Assembly (NCBI RefSeq): GCF_004138215.1 | Contig: NZ_RYYS01000032.1 | Location: forward strand, 62,001 to 126,000 | Length of the DNA: 64,000 nucleotides | Source: Anaerophilus nitritigenes | Lineage (GTDB): Bacteria > Bacillota > Clostridia > Peptostreptococcales > Thermotaleaceae | Reading direction: 5' to 3' | Part shown: positions 43,652-54,156 of the stretch, piece after piece | How positions within the stretch are numbered: the stretch's first letter is position 1 | Layout: each line of letters opens with the position of its first letter | Notes under the pieces: model-generated | Told to the model about the DNA's origin: nothing | The model's input: only the letters and a program-made list of their open reading frames with translations | Databases searched by the model: none | Program-made: the position numbers and the translations under genes

Positions 43652-43942
43652 ATGAATATAAATAGTATTATGAATATAGCTACAAAAGATACTTCTTATA
43701 ATTCAAGGAAAATAGATCAATCAGAAAACTTTTCGAGTTTTTTAAAGGATGCACTAGACAAAGTCAATGATTATCAAGTAGAATCAGAAAAAATGGATAC
43801 CCTAGCAGCCTTAGGAGAAATTGATAATATTCATGAAGTTATGATAGCCGCTGAAAAATCTGAAATTGCTTTACAATTCACTGTAGAAGTCAAAAATAAA
43901 GTTCTAGATGCCTATAAAGAAATTATGAGATTACAAGTTTAA
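43652..43942 (+). CDS. fliE: Flagellar hook-basal body protein FliE
   Basis: FliE (96 aa) is the adaptor between the MS ring (FliF) and the rod. FSSFLKDALDKVNDYQVESEK and the C-terminal TVEVKNKVLDAYKEIMRLQV helix are typical. ATG 43652 lies nine bases after GGAGG; the frame from GTG 43631 overlaps the flgC stop but has no site. fliF follows. Confidence 0.94.
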   Translation: MNINSIMNIATKDTSYNSRKIDQSENFSSFLKDALDKVNDYQVESEKMDTLAALGEIDNIHEVMIAAEKSEIALQFTVEVKNKVLDAYKEIMRLQV

Positions 43943-43976
43943 AAATGATTTTATCCATAAGAAATGAGGTGGATTG

Positions 43977-45518
43977 ATGGGCAGTGGGCTAGAACAAATA
44001 AAAGAACAGTTAAATGATTTTTATAAACAGTTGAGTAAAGCACAAAAAATTAAAATTGGCATTAGCGGATTATTAGTAATTGTGAGTATGGCATTATTAT
44101 TTCATCTTACTTTAAAACCTGAATATGAAACTTTATTTAATGATATTACACCAAAAGATCGAGGAGAAATAACCCAAAAGCTTGACGAAATGTCTATACC
44201 TTGGAAAACGAATGATACAGGAAGTAGTATTTTAGTAAAAAAAGAAGATAAAAACAAAGCACAAGCAAATTTAGCAGTAGAAGGTCTTCCAAAAGAAGAT
44301 TTTTCATATGAACAAATGCTAGACAATAGTAGTTTAACCATGACAAATGAAGAGAGAGGCAAAAGATTTTTAATTGCCCAAAAAAATGAATTATCTAATG
44401 TTATTAGAGAAATTCAAGGAGTGAAAAATGCAAAAGTTAATTTAACTGTAGCAGAAGATACAAATTTTTTAATGCAAGATAAAAAATCAAAAGCATCTGT
44501 ATTTGTAGAACTAGAGCCTAAAGTTCAGTTATCTAAAGATCAAGTCAATGGAATTATAATGATTGTTTCTAATGCAGTAAAAGATTTAGACTCAGAAAAT
44601 GTAACTGTGGTAGATAATCGTGGACAGGTTTTAAATAAAGATACTGAAGATGAAGCTTTTGAGGCATCTACCCAATTAAACCTTCAACATCAAGTACAAA
44701 ATAAAATGCAAAATAGCTTAACAGAATTTTTAGCTACTATATATGGTCCTGAAAACGTGGCGGTTATGGTCAATGTAAAACTTGATTTTGATAGTGAAGT
44801 AACAGATGTAAAAGAGTTCGCACCACCAATTAAAGATGAAACAACAGGACTTGTTAGAAGTATGAATGATCTAAAAGAAGAAGTAGTCAATGGTATGGAA
44901 GGTGGAGTTCCAGGAACAGATACAAACTCAGAAGATATTGTACAATATGAAGAAACTGAAAATAATCATTCGAAATATAAAAAATCTAATGAGATTATTA
45001 ATTATGAATTAAATGAGATGAATAAAAAGCTTGTAAAAGCTAAAGGGCAAGTGAAAGATATTACAGTTGCGGTAGTTTTAAATAAGCAAACACTTCCTAA
45101 CCAGGAACTTACAGATGAAGAACGCAAAAAAGTAATGAATATTGTATCTGCATCTACAGGAATAGACACCAAAGTTGTAGAAGTAATGGCAAAAGATTTC
45201 GATAATACCTTAGCAGATGAACTTGCAAATATGCAAAAAGAACCTAAAGGGTTAGAAGCAATTCCATTATGGGCTATGGCTATATTAGGTGCATTGTTAA
45301 TAGGAGCCTTAGGATATACCGTATATAGAGTAAGAAAAAGAAAAGAGGAAATGGAGGAGATACTAGAGACTCCTATTCCAACATTAGAAGAAGAGGCAAG
45401 TGAAATCGAAATAGAAGTAAGCGAAAAATCAGAGTATAAAAAACAGATTGACAAATTTATTGATAAAAATCCAGAAGCTACAGCACAACTGCTTAAAAAT
45501 TGGATTAACGAAGATTAG
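43977..45518 (+). CDS. fliF: Flagellar MS-ring protein FliF
   Basis: FliF (513 aa) forms the membrane-embedded MS ring on which the motor is built. Two membrane helices are seen (about residues 25-45 and 430-450), with ring-building motif domains between them (PEYETLFNDI, QANLAVEGLPKEDFSYE, ARVNLTVAED-like KAKVNLTVAED). The cytoplasmic tail (about 490-513, QLLKNWINED) is the FliG-binding helix. ATG 43977 follows GAGGTGG; a TTG one codon earlier is unlikely. Confidence 0.95.
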   Translation: MGSGLEQIKEQLNDFYKQLSKAQKIKIGISGLLVIVSMALLFHLTLKPEYETLFNDITPKDRGEITQKLDEMSIPWKTNDTGSSILVKKEDKNKAQANLAVEGLPKEDFSYEQMLDNSSLTMTNEERGKRFLIAQKNELSNVIREIQGVKNAKVNLTVAEDTNFLMQDKKSKASVFVELEPKVQLSKDQVNGIIMIVSNAVKDLDSENVTVVDNRGQVLNKDTEDEAFEASTQLNLQHQVQNKMQNSLTEFLATIYGPENVAVMVNVKLDFDSEVTDVKEFAPPIKDETTGLVRSMNDLKEEVVNGMEGGVPGTDTNSEDIVQYEETENNHSKYKKSNEIINYELNEMNKKLVKAKGQVKDITVAVVLNKQTLPNQELTDEERKKVMNIVSASTGIDTKVVEVMAKDFDNTLADELANMQKEPKGLEAIPLWAMAILGALLIGALGYTVYRVRKRKEEMEEILETPIPTLEEEASEIEIEVSEKSEYKKQIDKFIDKNPEATAQLLKNWINED

Positions 45519-45529
45519 AGGTGTAGGGG

Positions 45530-46540
45530 ATGGCTAAAAAAACAGGATTGACAGGGAAAGAAAAAGCAGCTGTACTATTAATCTCTTTAGGACCTGATAA
45601 GTCAGCAAAGATTTTTAAACATCTTCAAGAAGAGGAAATAGAAGAATTAACTTTAGAAATTGCAAACATGAGAAGAATTTCTCCTGAAGAAAAAGAGAAG
45701 GTGTTGGAAGAATTTTATCAAATTTGTTTGGCACAAGAATATATTTCTGAGGGTGGAATCAATTATGCAAAAGAGATCTTAGAAAAAGCACTAGGTTCAG
45801 AAAAAGCATTTGATATTGTAAATAAGCTTACGGCTTCTTTACAAGTAAGACCTTTTGACTTTGTAAGAAAAGCAGATGCTAGTCAATTGTTAAACTTTAT
45901 TCAAAACGAGCATCCGCAAACAATTGCATTGATTTTATCTTACTTAGGACCACAACAGGCAGGACAAATTGTTTCAGCTCTTCCTCAAAATAAACAAGCA
46001 GAAGTTGCAAAACGTATTGCAACTATGGATAGAACTACACCTGAAATTATTAAAGAAGTGGAAGCTGTATTAGAAAGCAAATTATCTTCTATGGTTACAC
46101 AAGACTACACATCTGCTGGAGGAATACAAGCAATTGTGGATTTATTAAATGCTGTAGATCGAGGAACAGAGAAGTTTATTATGGAATCACTTGAAATTGA
46201 AGATGTTGAATTGGCAGAAGAAATTAAAAAGAGAATGTTTGTATTTGAAGATATTATTACATTAGATAGTACATCTATTCAAAGATTTATACGTGATGTA
46301 GACAATAATGAACTTGCAGTTGCATTAAAAGGTTCTACGGAGGAAGTACAAGAAGTTATCTTTAACAACATGTCTAAACGTATGGCAGAAATGATCAAAG
46401 AAGATATGGAATTTATGGGACCAGTTCGATTAAAAGATGTAGAGGAAGCACAACAAAAAATCGTAAATGCTATTAGAAAACTTGAAGAAGCTGGAGAAAT
46501 TATAATATCTCGTGGAGGAGGAGATGAAATCATTGTCTAA
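45530..46540 (+). CDS. fliG: Flagellar motor switch protein FliG
   Basis: FliG (336 aa) transmits torque between stators and rotor. Three ARM-like domains are present; the middle one has the EHPQTIALILSYL motif and the C-terminal one the charged torque helix (FVFEDIITLDSTSIQRFIRD). GAGGTGTAGGGG precedes ATG 45530. Its end overlaps the fliH start by 17 bases. Confidence 0.97.
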   Translation: MAKKTGLTGKEKAAVLLISLGPDKSAKIFKHLQEEEIEELTLEIANMRRISPEEKEKVLEEFYQICLAQEYISEGGINYAKEILEKALGSEKAFDIVNKLTASLQVRPFDFVRKADASQLLNFIQNEHPQTIALILSYLGPQQAGQIVSALPQNKQAEVAKRIATMDRTTPEIIKEVEAVLESKLSSMVTQDYTSAGGIQAIVDLLNAVDRGTEKFIMESLEIEDVELAEEIKKRMFVFEDIITLDSTSIQRFIRDVDNNELAVALKGSTEEVQEVIFNNMSKRMAEMIKEDMEFMGPVRLKDVEEAQQKIVNAIRKLEEAGEIIISRGGGDEIIV

Positions 46541-47294
46541 AATTTTTAAGTCCTCTTATGTGATTCTAGGCGAGAAAAAACAAATTGTGCCAGAAAATAT
46601 TTCAAAAGATGAAGATCAAGAAGAAAGTCCTGTTAAAAATCCTTATGAAGATATTGATTATGAAAAAATACACAAACAAAAAATGGAAGAAATTGAACTG
46701 CTTATACAAGAAAAAATAAATGAGTCTAAAAATTATGCAGAGCAAATTATAAAGGATGCTCAAGAGGATGCAAAAAAAATACATGAACAAGCACAAGAAG
46801 ATGGGTATAAAAATGGGTGTGAAAAAGGACATGTTGAGGGGTATATAAAAGGCAAAGAGGAAGCACAAAATCTTATTGAAGAAGCTCTACAGATTAAAAA
46901 AGAAATATTGAAGACAAAAGAAAATTTAGTAAAAAACTTAGAGAAAGAAATGATTGATTTAGTCATTCAAACTGTAGAGAAAATACTTAATGACAAAGTA
47001 GAAAATTCTCATGAAGTTATTATAGGACTTATTCAATCAGGACTCAATAAATGTGCTTATACAGAAACTATAACTTTAAGAGTAAGTCCAAAAGATTATG
47101 AATATGTAAATGGTGCAAAAGATAAAATACTATGTTTAGCAGAAAATATTGATGATATCATGATCAAACAAGATGCTACTTTGACAAAAGGAAGCTGCAT
47201 GATTGATACTATTTCTGGAAGTGTAGATGCAAGTATACAAACACAGTTTGAACAAGTAAAATCATTATTTTATGAATTATTAGAGAGCGAGTGA
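46524..47294 (+). CDS. fliH: Flagellar assembly protein FliH
   Basis: FliH (256 aa) regulates the FliI ATPase and tethers it to the switch. The central part (about residues 60-130) is a Glu/Lys-rich coiled coil with GxxxG-like spacing ([20 protein letters not shown]), typical of FliH; the C-terminal domain resembles the V-ATPase E subunit. ATG 46524 follows GGAGGAG inside the fliG end; the frame from GTG 46512 includes that site. Sequence conservation in this family is low, so order and motif carry the call. Confidence 0.92.
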   Translation: MKSLSKIFKSSYVILGEKKQIVPENISKDEDQEESPVKNPYEDIDYEKIHKQKMEEIELLIQEKINESKNYAEQIIKDAQEDAKKIHEQAQEDGYKNGCEKGHVEGYIKGKEEAQNLIEEALQIKKEILKTKENLVKNLEKEMIDLVIQTVEKILNDKVENSHEVIIGLIQSGLNKCAYTETITLRVSPKDYEYVNGAKDKILCLAENIDDIMIKQDATLTKGSCMIDTISGSVDASIQTQFEQVKSLFYELLESE

Positions 47295-48610
47295 AAAGAT
47301 CTATGATAAGCCTAAATAAGTACAAATATGCTGTGGAAACTGGCAACTTTATCAAATATAGTGGAAAGGTTTCACGTGTTGTAGGACTTACTATAGAATC
47401 TTTAGGACCTGCAGTAAAACTAGGGGAATTGTGTCTTATTTATCCATTAAAACAAGACACACCTATTCAAGCAGAGGTAGTAGGCTTTAAAGATGAAAAA
47501 GTTCTCTTAATGCCATTAGGTGAAATGGATGGAATAGGACCTGGAAGTAAAGTACTAGCAACAGGAGATACTTTAACAGTCAATGTAGGAGAGGATCTTT
47601 TAGGACGTGTTTTAGATGGCTTAGGAAATCCGATAGACGATCAAGGAAGAATCAATAGTACAAAGAAATATCCAGTTAACAATCAACCCCCAAACCCATT
47701 GCAAAGAAAAAAAATCGAAAAAGTTTTGTCATTAGGGGTTAGAGTCATAGATGGATTATTAACTTGTGGAGAAGGACAAAGGATAGGAATCTTTGCAGGT
47801 AGTGGAGTAGGAAAAAGTACTTTAATGGGAATGATTGCAAGAAATACACAAGCCGATGTAAATGTGATTGCTCTTATTGGAGAAAGAGGGAGAGAAGTAA
47901 GAGAATTTATTGAAAATGATCTACAAGAGGAAGGATTAAAAAGATCTGTATTGGTGATTGCAACATCAGATCAGCCAGCCTTAGTAAGATTAAAAGGGGC
48001 TTTACTTGCTACTTCTATTGCTGAGTATTTTAGAGATACAGGTAAAAATGTAATGCTTTTAATGGACTCATTAACTCGTTTTTCAATGGCACAACGAGAG
48101 GTAGGATTAGCTGTAGGAGAGCCTCCTGTAACAAAAGGATATACCCCTTCGGTATTTGCAGCTCTACCTAAACTCTTGGAAAGATCAGGAAATTCTGACA
48201 AAGGATCTATTACAGCTTTATATACGGTTTTAGTAGATGGAGATGACTTAACAGAACCAATTACAGATACAGCCAGAGGAATATTAGATGGACATATTGT
48301 TTTGTCCAGGAAATTAGCCAATAAAAATCATTATCCAGCCATAGATCTTTTAGCAAGTGTAAGTCGGGTAATGCCTAATATTGTAGATGAGGATCATCAA
48401 AAGCTTTCTGATGAATTTAAAAATATATTAGCTGTCTATAAAGAAGCGGAAGACTTAATTAATATAGGTGCATATGTAAAAGGGACCAATCCTAAAATTG
48501 ATCATGCTATAGAAATGATTGATCCACTCAATGATTATTTAAAGCAAGGAATTCATGAAAAAATAGATTATCAAGAATCTCTTTTACAAATGAAAAACCT
48601 TCTAAAGTAG
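47291..48610 (+). CDS. fliI: Flagellum-specific ATPase FliI
   Basis: FliI (439 aa) is the export ATPase, related to F1-beta. Walker A GSGVGKST is at residues 170-177, [12 protein letters not shown] and the Walker B region [19 protein letters not shown] follow, as does the flagellar/T3SS signature [15 protein letters not shown]. The start GTG overlaps the fliH stop as GTGA, a sign of coupling; ATG 47303 is a less likely alternative without a site. Confidence 0.96.
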   Translation: MKRSMISLNKYKYAVETGNFIKYSGKVSRVVGLTIESLGPAVKLGELCLIYPLKQDTPIQAEVVGFKDEKVLLMPLGEMDGIGPGSKVLATGDTLTVNVGEDLLGRVLDGLGNPIDDQGRINSTKKYPVNNQPPNPLQRKKIEKVLSLGVRVIDGLLTCGEGQRIGIFAGSGVGKSTLMGMIARNTQADVNVIALIGERGREVREFIENDLQEEGLKRSVLVIATSDQPALVRLKGALLATSIAEYFRDTGKNVMLLMDSLTRFSMAQREVGLAVGEPPVTKGYTPSVFAALPKLLERSGNSDKGSITALYTVLVDGDDLTEPITDTARGILDGHIVLSRKLANKNHYPAIDLLASVSRVMPNIVDEDHQKLSDEFKNILAVYKEAEDLINIGAYVKGTNPKIDHAIEMIDPLNDYLKQGIHEKIDYQESLLQMKNLLK

Positions 48611-48622
48611 GGAGTGATTTGG

Positions 48623-49066
48623 TTGCACGGTTTTAAATTTAGGTATGAAAATTTATTAGAAGTAAAACAAAAATATGAAGATGTAAAAAAGGGAAAACTC
48701 AATCAAGCGCAATCTAAGCTTGAAAGTGAAAAAATATATTTAACAAATTTAGAAATGGATCAAACAAATTGTCATCTTCATGTTGCTTCCAAAATGGAGA
48801 TGGGTGTAAATGTGGGACATTTAAAAAGTTATCATACGTATTTAGCTGGTTTAAAAAAAACAATAGACAATCAAATGGTGAAAATTGAAAAATGCAATAA
48901 TGAAATTATAACATGTAGAAATGAATTGATCCAAGCTTCCAAAGAAAAAAAGACATTTGAAAAACTAAAAGAAAAAGCAAAAGAAACTTTTTATGAAGAA
49001 CAAAAAAAAGAAGAAGCAAATTTTATTGATCAATTAGTTACTTTTAAAAATTTTAGTAGTAATTAG
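48623..49066 (+). CDS. fliJ: Flagellar export chaperone FliJ
   Basis: FliJ (147 aa) is a small coiled-coil protein that sits in the FliI ring and links it to FlhA. HGFKFRYENLLEVKQKYED at the start matches the family's FKFRxxxLLxxK opening, and the whole chain is helical with Lys/Glu/Gln heptads. TTG 48623 has AGGGAG eight bases upstream; GTG 48614 would overlap that site. Confidence 0.88.
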   Translation: MHGFKFRYENLLEVKQKYEDVKKGKLNQAQSKLESEKIYLTNLEMDQTNCHLHVASKMEMGVNVGHLKSYHTYLAGLKKTIDNQMVKIEKCNNEIITCRNELIQASKEKKTFEKLKEKAKETFYEEQKKEEANFIDQLVTFKNFSSN

Positions 49067-49075
49067 GGGGAGAAA

Positions 49076-50326
49076 ATGGCAAAGGACAAAGAAATGGAAC
49101 AAGAAGAATCAAAAGAAATGGGAATAGGAAAATTGATTATAAAGATTATTCTCGCATTTATTATGGTTCCTATTGTCATTAGCATAGTCGTCTATTTTAC
49201 AAATGATAATTTTCAATATACTGCAAATAAATATTTGACAAAGGCACCTTTTATAGGCTCGTATTTTGAAAGCTTTCCAACGAAAGAGGAAAGAGAAGAA
49301 CAAAAAAGAGACGTTGCGAGATATTTTGTAAATCTAGATGAAGAAAGTGCTTCTGATAAATTACTGATTATACAAAAAGATGATGAAAAATTATATACAG
49401 AGCTTGTAAAAATGATGACTCAAATGGACAATAGAAAAACAGAAGTTATTTTAGAAAGAATTAGACAAAATTCTATGAAAAAAGATATATTAACAGCTAC
49501 TTTAGATCAAATTGAAAAGGATAGAAAAGAACAAATCAAGGAAAAGGCAAAATATTACGAAGGATTATCTATACTTAATATTGTACAAGAAATACAAGAC
49601 AATTTGATGAATGAATGGATTTCTTATAAAGAACTAGGTTTGATTTTAGAACAAATTAATGAAAAAAAAGCTGCAACTACACTTAATTTTTTAGATGAAG
49701 AAATGTCATATAGACTCATTTCTAATTATAGTTCTAATAAGAAACAAAAACAAGCAAAAGAACTTTTAAATCAAATCAAAGATAAAGAAAAGGAACTAAT
49801 CAATACAGCAAGCATCTATAATGAAGAACAACCAGAAAAACTAGTGGAAAATATCGGAAATAGCCAAAAATACACTATAGAAGATTTATCTACTATCTAT
49901 AGAAATATGAATATGACTCAAGTAGCCAAAGTATTATCTCAAGTAGAAGATAAAGAGTTTATGTATGAGTTATTTGAGCAAATAAAGGTAGATGAAATTT
50001 TAGAAAAAGGAACAGATACACTAACAAAAGACATTATAAATGCTATTCAAATTTATACAGAATTTGATAAAAAAATTGATAATTTAGTAAAGATCTATAA
50101 CAAAATGGAGCCTCAAGAAATAGGGATAATGATTGAGAAATTATTTAAAAGTAAAAACACTACTCAAAGATATACTTTTGAGAACAAAGAAGATATTGTA
50201 ATCACAGATCAACAAATTGCTATAGAGATATTAAAAAGACTTAAAGATAAAACTGTAGCTCAAATGCTTATGACAATAGATCAAAAATTAGCATCTGAAA
50301 TATCTAAAAAATTAACATTACCATAG
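49076..50326 (+). CDS. MotE/YlxF-like MgtE_N-domain flagellar protein, long form
   Basis: A 416-aa protein with an acidic start, one membrane helix (about residues 16-42) and a long helical extracytoplasmic part. Two or three segments with ALE/LLxxMD-type helical repeats resemble the MgtE intracellular N domain, for example TLNFLDEEMSYRLI, QVAKVLSQVED and AQMLMTIDQKLASEISKKL at the end. In Bacillus the gene between fliJ and fliK is ylxF, a MotE-like protein; those are about half this size. It may be a chaperone for the stator or rod, as proposed for MotE. Confidence 0.68.
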   Translation: MAKDKEMEQEESKEMGIGKLIIKIILAFIMVPIVISIVVYFTNDNFQYTANKYLTKAPFIGSYFESFPTKEEREEQKRDVARYFVNLDEESASDKLLIIQKDDEKLYTELVKMMTQMDNRKTEVILERIRQNSMKKDILTATLDQIEKDRKEQIKEKAKYYEGLSILNIVQEIQDNLMNEWISYKELGLILEQINEKKAATTLNFLDEEMSYRLISNYSSNKKQKQAKELLNQIKDKEKELINTASIYNEEQPEKLVENIGNSQKYTIEDLSTIYRNMNMTQVAKVLSQVEDKEFMYELFEQIKVDEILEKGTDTLTKDIINAIQIYTEFDKKIDNLVKIYNKMEPQEIGIMIEKLFKSKNTTQRYTFENKEDIVITDQQIAIEILKRLKDKTVAQMLMTIDQKLASEISKKLTLP

Positions 50327-50351
50327 AGAAATAAGAAAGGGGGTGAAAACA

Positions 50352-51737
50352 ATGGATAAAGGAATGATAAATTTAAATGTAAATAAAGCTGCATCAACAG
50401 ATTATAAATCAGTTAAAAAAGAGAAAAACACAAATTGCGAAAAATTTGATACTATATTTACTCAAAAGGTAGACAAACATAACTCTCAAATGAAAGATAA
50501 AAGCACTAAAAAAATACAACAACAAGACACAGCAAAAAATAAGAAAGATGATACTCTACCTACTACATCTATACAAGATAATGATAAAACAGTATGTACA
50601 ACAGATAAAGTAGATCAAGCAGACAAAACTGATAAAAAAGATAAAGTAGTTGATACAGACAAAATAATAGATAACAAATCAAAAGAATCTACAAAAAAAG
50701 ATATGATGGAGCTACTAGATGTACTAGCTGAAATGGCAGCTTTTATTGCATCCAAAGAAATCAAAGAAGAAAATAGTTCTGATTTATTAGGAAACATAAA
50801 AGAAATACAATTAGATACAGCACAAATAATTAGCAATATAGATGATGAAGCTACTAATATGATGGATAAAATAGAAATAAACAATCAAGTGAATAAGTTG
50901 ATAAGTCAAATTCAAACTATGCTAAAAGAATATGAAGAAGAAATAGATCCTAAATATGCGGAAAAATTATTCCAATTAAAAGAAGTTGTAGTTGCAGACG
51001 TAAGAGCAATGAAAAATACTTATGTATCTGAAAAAATAAAACAAGAGTATGAAGTTTTAGAGGAAGAACATCTAAATGTAAATGACTTTGAAAACTTAGA
51101 ATCTAAAATCAATAAAAAAGAGAGCAAAGATTCATCAAAAGAGTTGGTATCACTTGATCCTAAAAAACAAGAAAATAATATGGTTTTTTTTGCTCATAAA
51201 GCACAAAAAATTGAAATTAATGATCAAATGATACAAAACATTTCAAATCCAGTTATGATAGATCAAGAAACTATACACACAAATTCTAATGCAATAGAAA
51301 ACACTATACAAAGAACAAATTTTCAAAATATATTAGAACAAATTGTAGACAAAGGAGAGGTTATTTTAAAAGAAAATGCTTCAGAAATGACACTCCAACT
51401 AAAACCAGATCATTTAGGGAAATTATCTATGAAGATAGAAGTTGAAAGAGGTATTGTGGTAGCTAATATTGTAGCTGAAAATCAAGCCGTAAAAGAAGTG
51501 TTAGAATCTAATTTTAATGCGTTAAGAGATTCATTAAATGCCAAAGGATTTGGAATTGAACAGCTTAATGTAAGCATCGGAGAAAATTCGAGTTTTGAGC
51601 AACAACAAAATTTTATGAATTCAAAGAAAAAAAATAATAAAAGAGGCAATGAAAGATCTTCGTATGAACCAGCAATAGAGGAAGTGCAAAATATAATTCG
51701 ATCAGAGAATACCATGCAAATAGATGGTTTAGCTTAG
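50352..51737 (+). CDS. fliK: Flagellar hook-length control protein FliK
   Basis: FliK (461 aa) measures hook length and flips the FlhB export switch. The first 110 residues are Lys/Asp/Thr-rich, of low complexity, with DK repeats. The conserved C-terminal Flg_hook domain (about residues 340-430) has [20 protein letters not shown] and [33 protein letters not shown] precedes ATG 50352. A shorter FliK-like paralogue is at 27905. Confidence 0.9.
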   Translation: MDKGMINLNVNKAASTDYKSVKKEKNTNCEKFDTIFTQKVDKHNSQMKDKSTKKIQQQDTAKNKKDDTLPTTSIQDNDKTVCTTDKVDQADKTDKKDKVVDTDKIIDNKSKESTKKDMMELLDVLAEMAAFIASKEIKEENSSDLLGNIKEIQLDTAQIISNIDDEATNMMDKIEINNQVNKLISQIQTMLKEYEEEIDPKYAEKLFQLKEVVVADVRAMKNTYVSEKIKQEYEVLEEEHLNVNDFENLESKINKKESKDSSKELVSLDPKKQENNMVFFAHKAQKIEINDQMIQNISNPVMIDQETIHTNSNAIENTIQRTNFQNILEQIVDKGEVILKENASEMTLQLKPDHLGKLSMKIEVERGIVVANIVAENQAVKEVLESNFNALRDSLNAKGFGIEQLNVSIGENSSFEQQQNFMNSKKKNNKRGNERSSYEPAIEEVQNIIRSENTMQIDGLA

Positions 51738-51748
51738 GAGGTGAGAAT

Positions 51749-52195
51749 ATGGAGAAAATTTCTGCAAAAGTAGATAGTGTGATGAATAATAATACGCAAC
51801 CTACAAAGGATCAAAAGAAAAAAAATATTGTAGAAAAAGATGATTTCTTACATTTGTTAGTTACTCAACTTAAATATCAAGATCCATTAAATCCTGTAGA
51901 GGATAAGGAAATGCTTGCACAAATGGCACAATTTAGTAGTTTAGAGCAAATGCAAAATCTAAATACAAGTATGAATGAATTAAAAGAAGAAATGAAATAT
52001 GGAAATGATTTGAATTTAGAGGTGAATAAGCTAAATTATAATCTTAGTAAAGAAATGCTACAAGAGATGATCAAATTAAACAAAGCATTAGAACAATATG
52101 GAATTAAGCCTCCTACTACAGATCCAGTTCCTCCTAAAGAAGAGGTTCCAAAAGAAGATCAACCAAGCAAAGAAACTGATAATGGAGGGAAATAA
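51749..52195 (+). CDS. flgD: Flagellar hook assembly scaffold FlgD
   Basis: FlgD (148 aa) caps the growing hook. [23 protein letters not shown] and [17 protein letters not shown] are the conserved N-terminal region; the C-terminal Ig-like domains of longer FlgD are missing and replaced by a Pro/Lys/Glu-rich tail. This short form is common in Firmicutes. AGGAGGTGAGAAT precedes ATG 51749. Confidence 0.94.
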   Translation: MEKISAKVDSVMNNNTQPTKDQKKKNIVEKDDFLHLLVTQLKYQDPLNPVEDKEMLAQMAQFSSLEQMQNLNTSMNELKEEMKYGNDLNLEVNKLNYNLSKEMLQEMIKLNKALEQYGIKPPTTDPVPPKEEVPKEDQPSKETDNGGK

Positions 52196-52197
52196 AG

Positions 52198-52560
52198 ATG
52201 AATAAAATCATGATTCATCATATAAAACCTCAGGGACAAATTTTATCGCCTAAAAGACAGACACAGCCTATAGGATTTGAACAGGTTTTTCAACAAACTA
52301 TAGACAAAGAAGTAAAATTTTCAAAACATGCAACAGAAAGATTAGAAGCTAGAAATATTCATATTAATTCAAAGGAAATGACAAAAATTAATGAAGCTGT
52401 TTCAAAAGCAGATCAAAAAGGAATTAAAGAAGCCTTGATTCTTATGGACAATAAAGCATTTGTTGCCAGTGTAAAAAATAAAACAATTATTACAGTAGCA
52501 ACAAATGAACAACTAAAAGAAAATGTATTTACAAATATAGATGGTGCTGTAATTATATAG
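52198..52560 (+). CDS. TIGR02530 family flagellar operon protein
   Basis: A 120-aa protein found between flgD and flgE in Firmicute flagellar operons. FSKHATERLEARNIHIN near residue 42 and ALILMDNKAFVASVKNKTIIT are the family core, and it ends at FTNIDGAVII as expected. The function is unknown; an export or hook-assembly chaperone role is guessed from context. GGAGGGAAATAAAG precedes ATG 52198. A coherent open stretch continues right behind the stop in another frame (see findings). Confidence 0.88.
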   Translation: MNKIMIHHIKPQGQILSPKRQTQPIGFEQVFQQTIDKEVKFSKHATERLEARNIHINSKEMTKINEAVSKADQKGIKEALILMDNKAFVASVKNKTIITVATNEQLKENVFTNIDGAVII

Positions 52561-52636
52561 CTGGACCTGAACAAGGAGGCTATGTACCTTTAAATGATAG
52601 AGAAGGTATAATACAGCAAAAGGAGGTTATGTCAAA

Positions 52637-54112
52637 ATGATGCGTTCTATGTATTCAGCAGTATCAGGTCTTGGTGTACATCAATCAAAGATGGACGTGA
52701 TTGGTAACAATATTGCAAATGTTAATACAGTAGGGTTTAAAAAAGGAACAATGACATTTAAAGAAGCTTTTAATCAAACTCTTCGAGGAGGATCTGCTCC
52801 ACAAGAAGGAAGAGGAGGTACAAATCCTCAGCAAATAGGTCTAGGAGTTAGTATAGGAGCTATGAATACTATACATACTACAGGAACTCCAGAAACAACT
52901 GGTAGTGCTACAGATTTGATGATTAGTGGAGATGGATTTTTCATGGTATCTGATGATGTAAACTTTTTAAATAAAAGCTATACAAGAGCAGGTAATTTTG
53001 GATTAGACAGAGATGGAAATTTAGTTACATCAGAAGGTCTTAAAGTTTTAGGTTATAGAGCAGAAAGTATAGGAGAAAAGTCTGAATTAAAATCTACTTT
53101 AGAGGGATTGGTGATTTCTAAAGCCATGACTTTTCCAGCTAAAGTAACAGGAGCTACATCAGCAGATGGAAATGAACTGTCTAAAACAAAAGATGTATTA
53201 CTAGAAGGAAATATAAATGCTGATACAGGACTTAAAGCAGAAGTAGTTAAAAAGGATAATGCAGGAGCTACAGAATATTTTATTTCTAAAGAACAATTAA
53301 TTGGAAAATCCACTACTACAGTTGTATATGATCAACTAGGAGGAGCTCATGAAGTAAAAATTGAATTTAGAAGAAAAATGGAAGATAATAATTATTGGAA
53401 TGATCCAGATGGAAAAGTGGCATGGACAGGCACAGAAGATCCTAAAATAGAAGATCTTATCAAACCGAATGAGTGGGAAGTTGTCATAACTCCAGTAGGT
53501 AGTGAAACCATAGAAATTAATAGTGCGGCAAATGCACCGATAGATTGTACTTTTGCAGATGGAAACATTGTTTTACCTCAAGTAAACATAGGAGTATATC
53601 CACCAGCAGGTAAAGATCCAAATAATAAATTTATAACAGGTGCAGAAGGATTTAATTTCAATTTATCTTTTCAAGATGAAAATGGAAAAGCAGCAGTGAC
53701 TCAATTTTCCAATGAATCTACTCTAACTGCTACAAGAAAGACTGGATACAAACAAGGAAGCTTAGATGAATTTAGTATAGGATCTGATGGAAGTATTGAA
53801 GGGTCATTTACAAATGGTCAAAGAAGCGTAATAGGAAGAGTAGCGATTGCTAAATTTAAAAATCCCTCTGGACTCTTAAAAACTTCTGATAATTTGTTTA
53901 AAGACACAGAAAACTCTGGAACTGCTATTGTAGGAAAACCAGGAGAAAGTGGTTTTGCAGCTATAGCCCCAGGACGTTTAGAAATGTCTAATGTAGATTT
54001 AGGAAAAGAATTTACAGACATGATTACGACTCAAAGAGGTTTTCAAGCAAACTCTAGAGTAATCACTACAACAGATGAAATGTTACAAGAATTAGTAAAT
54101 ATTAAAAGATAA
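52637..54112 (+). CDS. flgE: Flagellar hook protein FlgE
   Basis: FlgE (491 aa) builds the hook. MRSMYSAVSGLGVHQSKMDV then NNIANVNTVGFK form the N-terminal axial helix; GFFMVSDD and the domain between form the outer lobes; LGKEFTDMITTQRGFQANSR is the C-terminal partner helix. AAAGGAGGT precedes two adjacent ATG codons; the first, 52637, is given. A GC-rich hairpin follows. It is the only long hook-rod protein in this window. Confidence 0.95.
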   Translation: MMRSMYSAVSGLGVHQSKMDVIGNNIANVNTVGFKKGTMTFKEAFNQTLRGGSAPQEGRGGTNPQQIGLGVSIGAMNTIHTTGTPETTGSATDLMISGDGFFMVSDDVNFLNKSYTRAGNFGLDRDGNLVTSEGLKVLGYRAESIGEKSELKSTLEGLVISKAMTFPAKVTGATSADGNELSKTKDVLLEGNINADTGLKAEVVKKDNAGATEYFISKEQLIGKSTTTVVYDQLGGAHEVKIEFRRKMEDNNYWNDPDGKVAWTGTEDPKIEDLIKPNEWEVVITPVGSETIEINSAANAPIDCTFADGNIVLPQVNIGVYPPAGKDPNNKFITGAEGFNFNLSFQDENGKAAVTQFSNESTLTATRKTGYKQGSLDEFSIGSDGSIEGSFTNGQRSVIGRVAIAKFKNPSGLLKTSDNLFKDTENSGTAIVGKPGESGFAAIAPGRLEMSNVDLGKEFTDMITTQRGFQANSRVITTTDEMLQELVNIKR

Positions 54113-54114
54113 TC

Positions 54115-54139
54115 TTTCCGGGCTTTTATAGCCCGGAAA
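54115..54139 (+). other. GC-rich intercistronic hairpin between flgE and flbD
   Basis: TTTCCGGGCT and AGCCCGGAAA pair perfectly (10 bp) around TTTAT, three bases after the flgE stop. No T-run follows, and the flbD ribosome site comes right after, so it is unlikely to be a full terminator. Possible roles are 3' protection of the flgE message or partial attenuation. Confidence 0.6.
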
Positions 54140-54156
54140 CTTAAAGGAAGATGCGT

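Noticed and set aside
45002-45454. 150-codon - strand ORF
   Set aside because: Antisense to fliF; Ser-rich hydrophobic shadow with no ribosome site.
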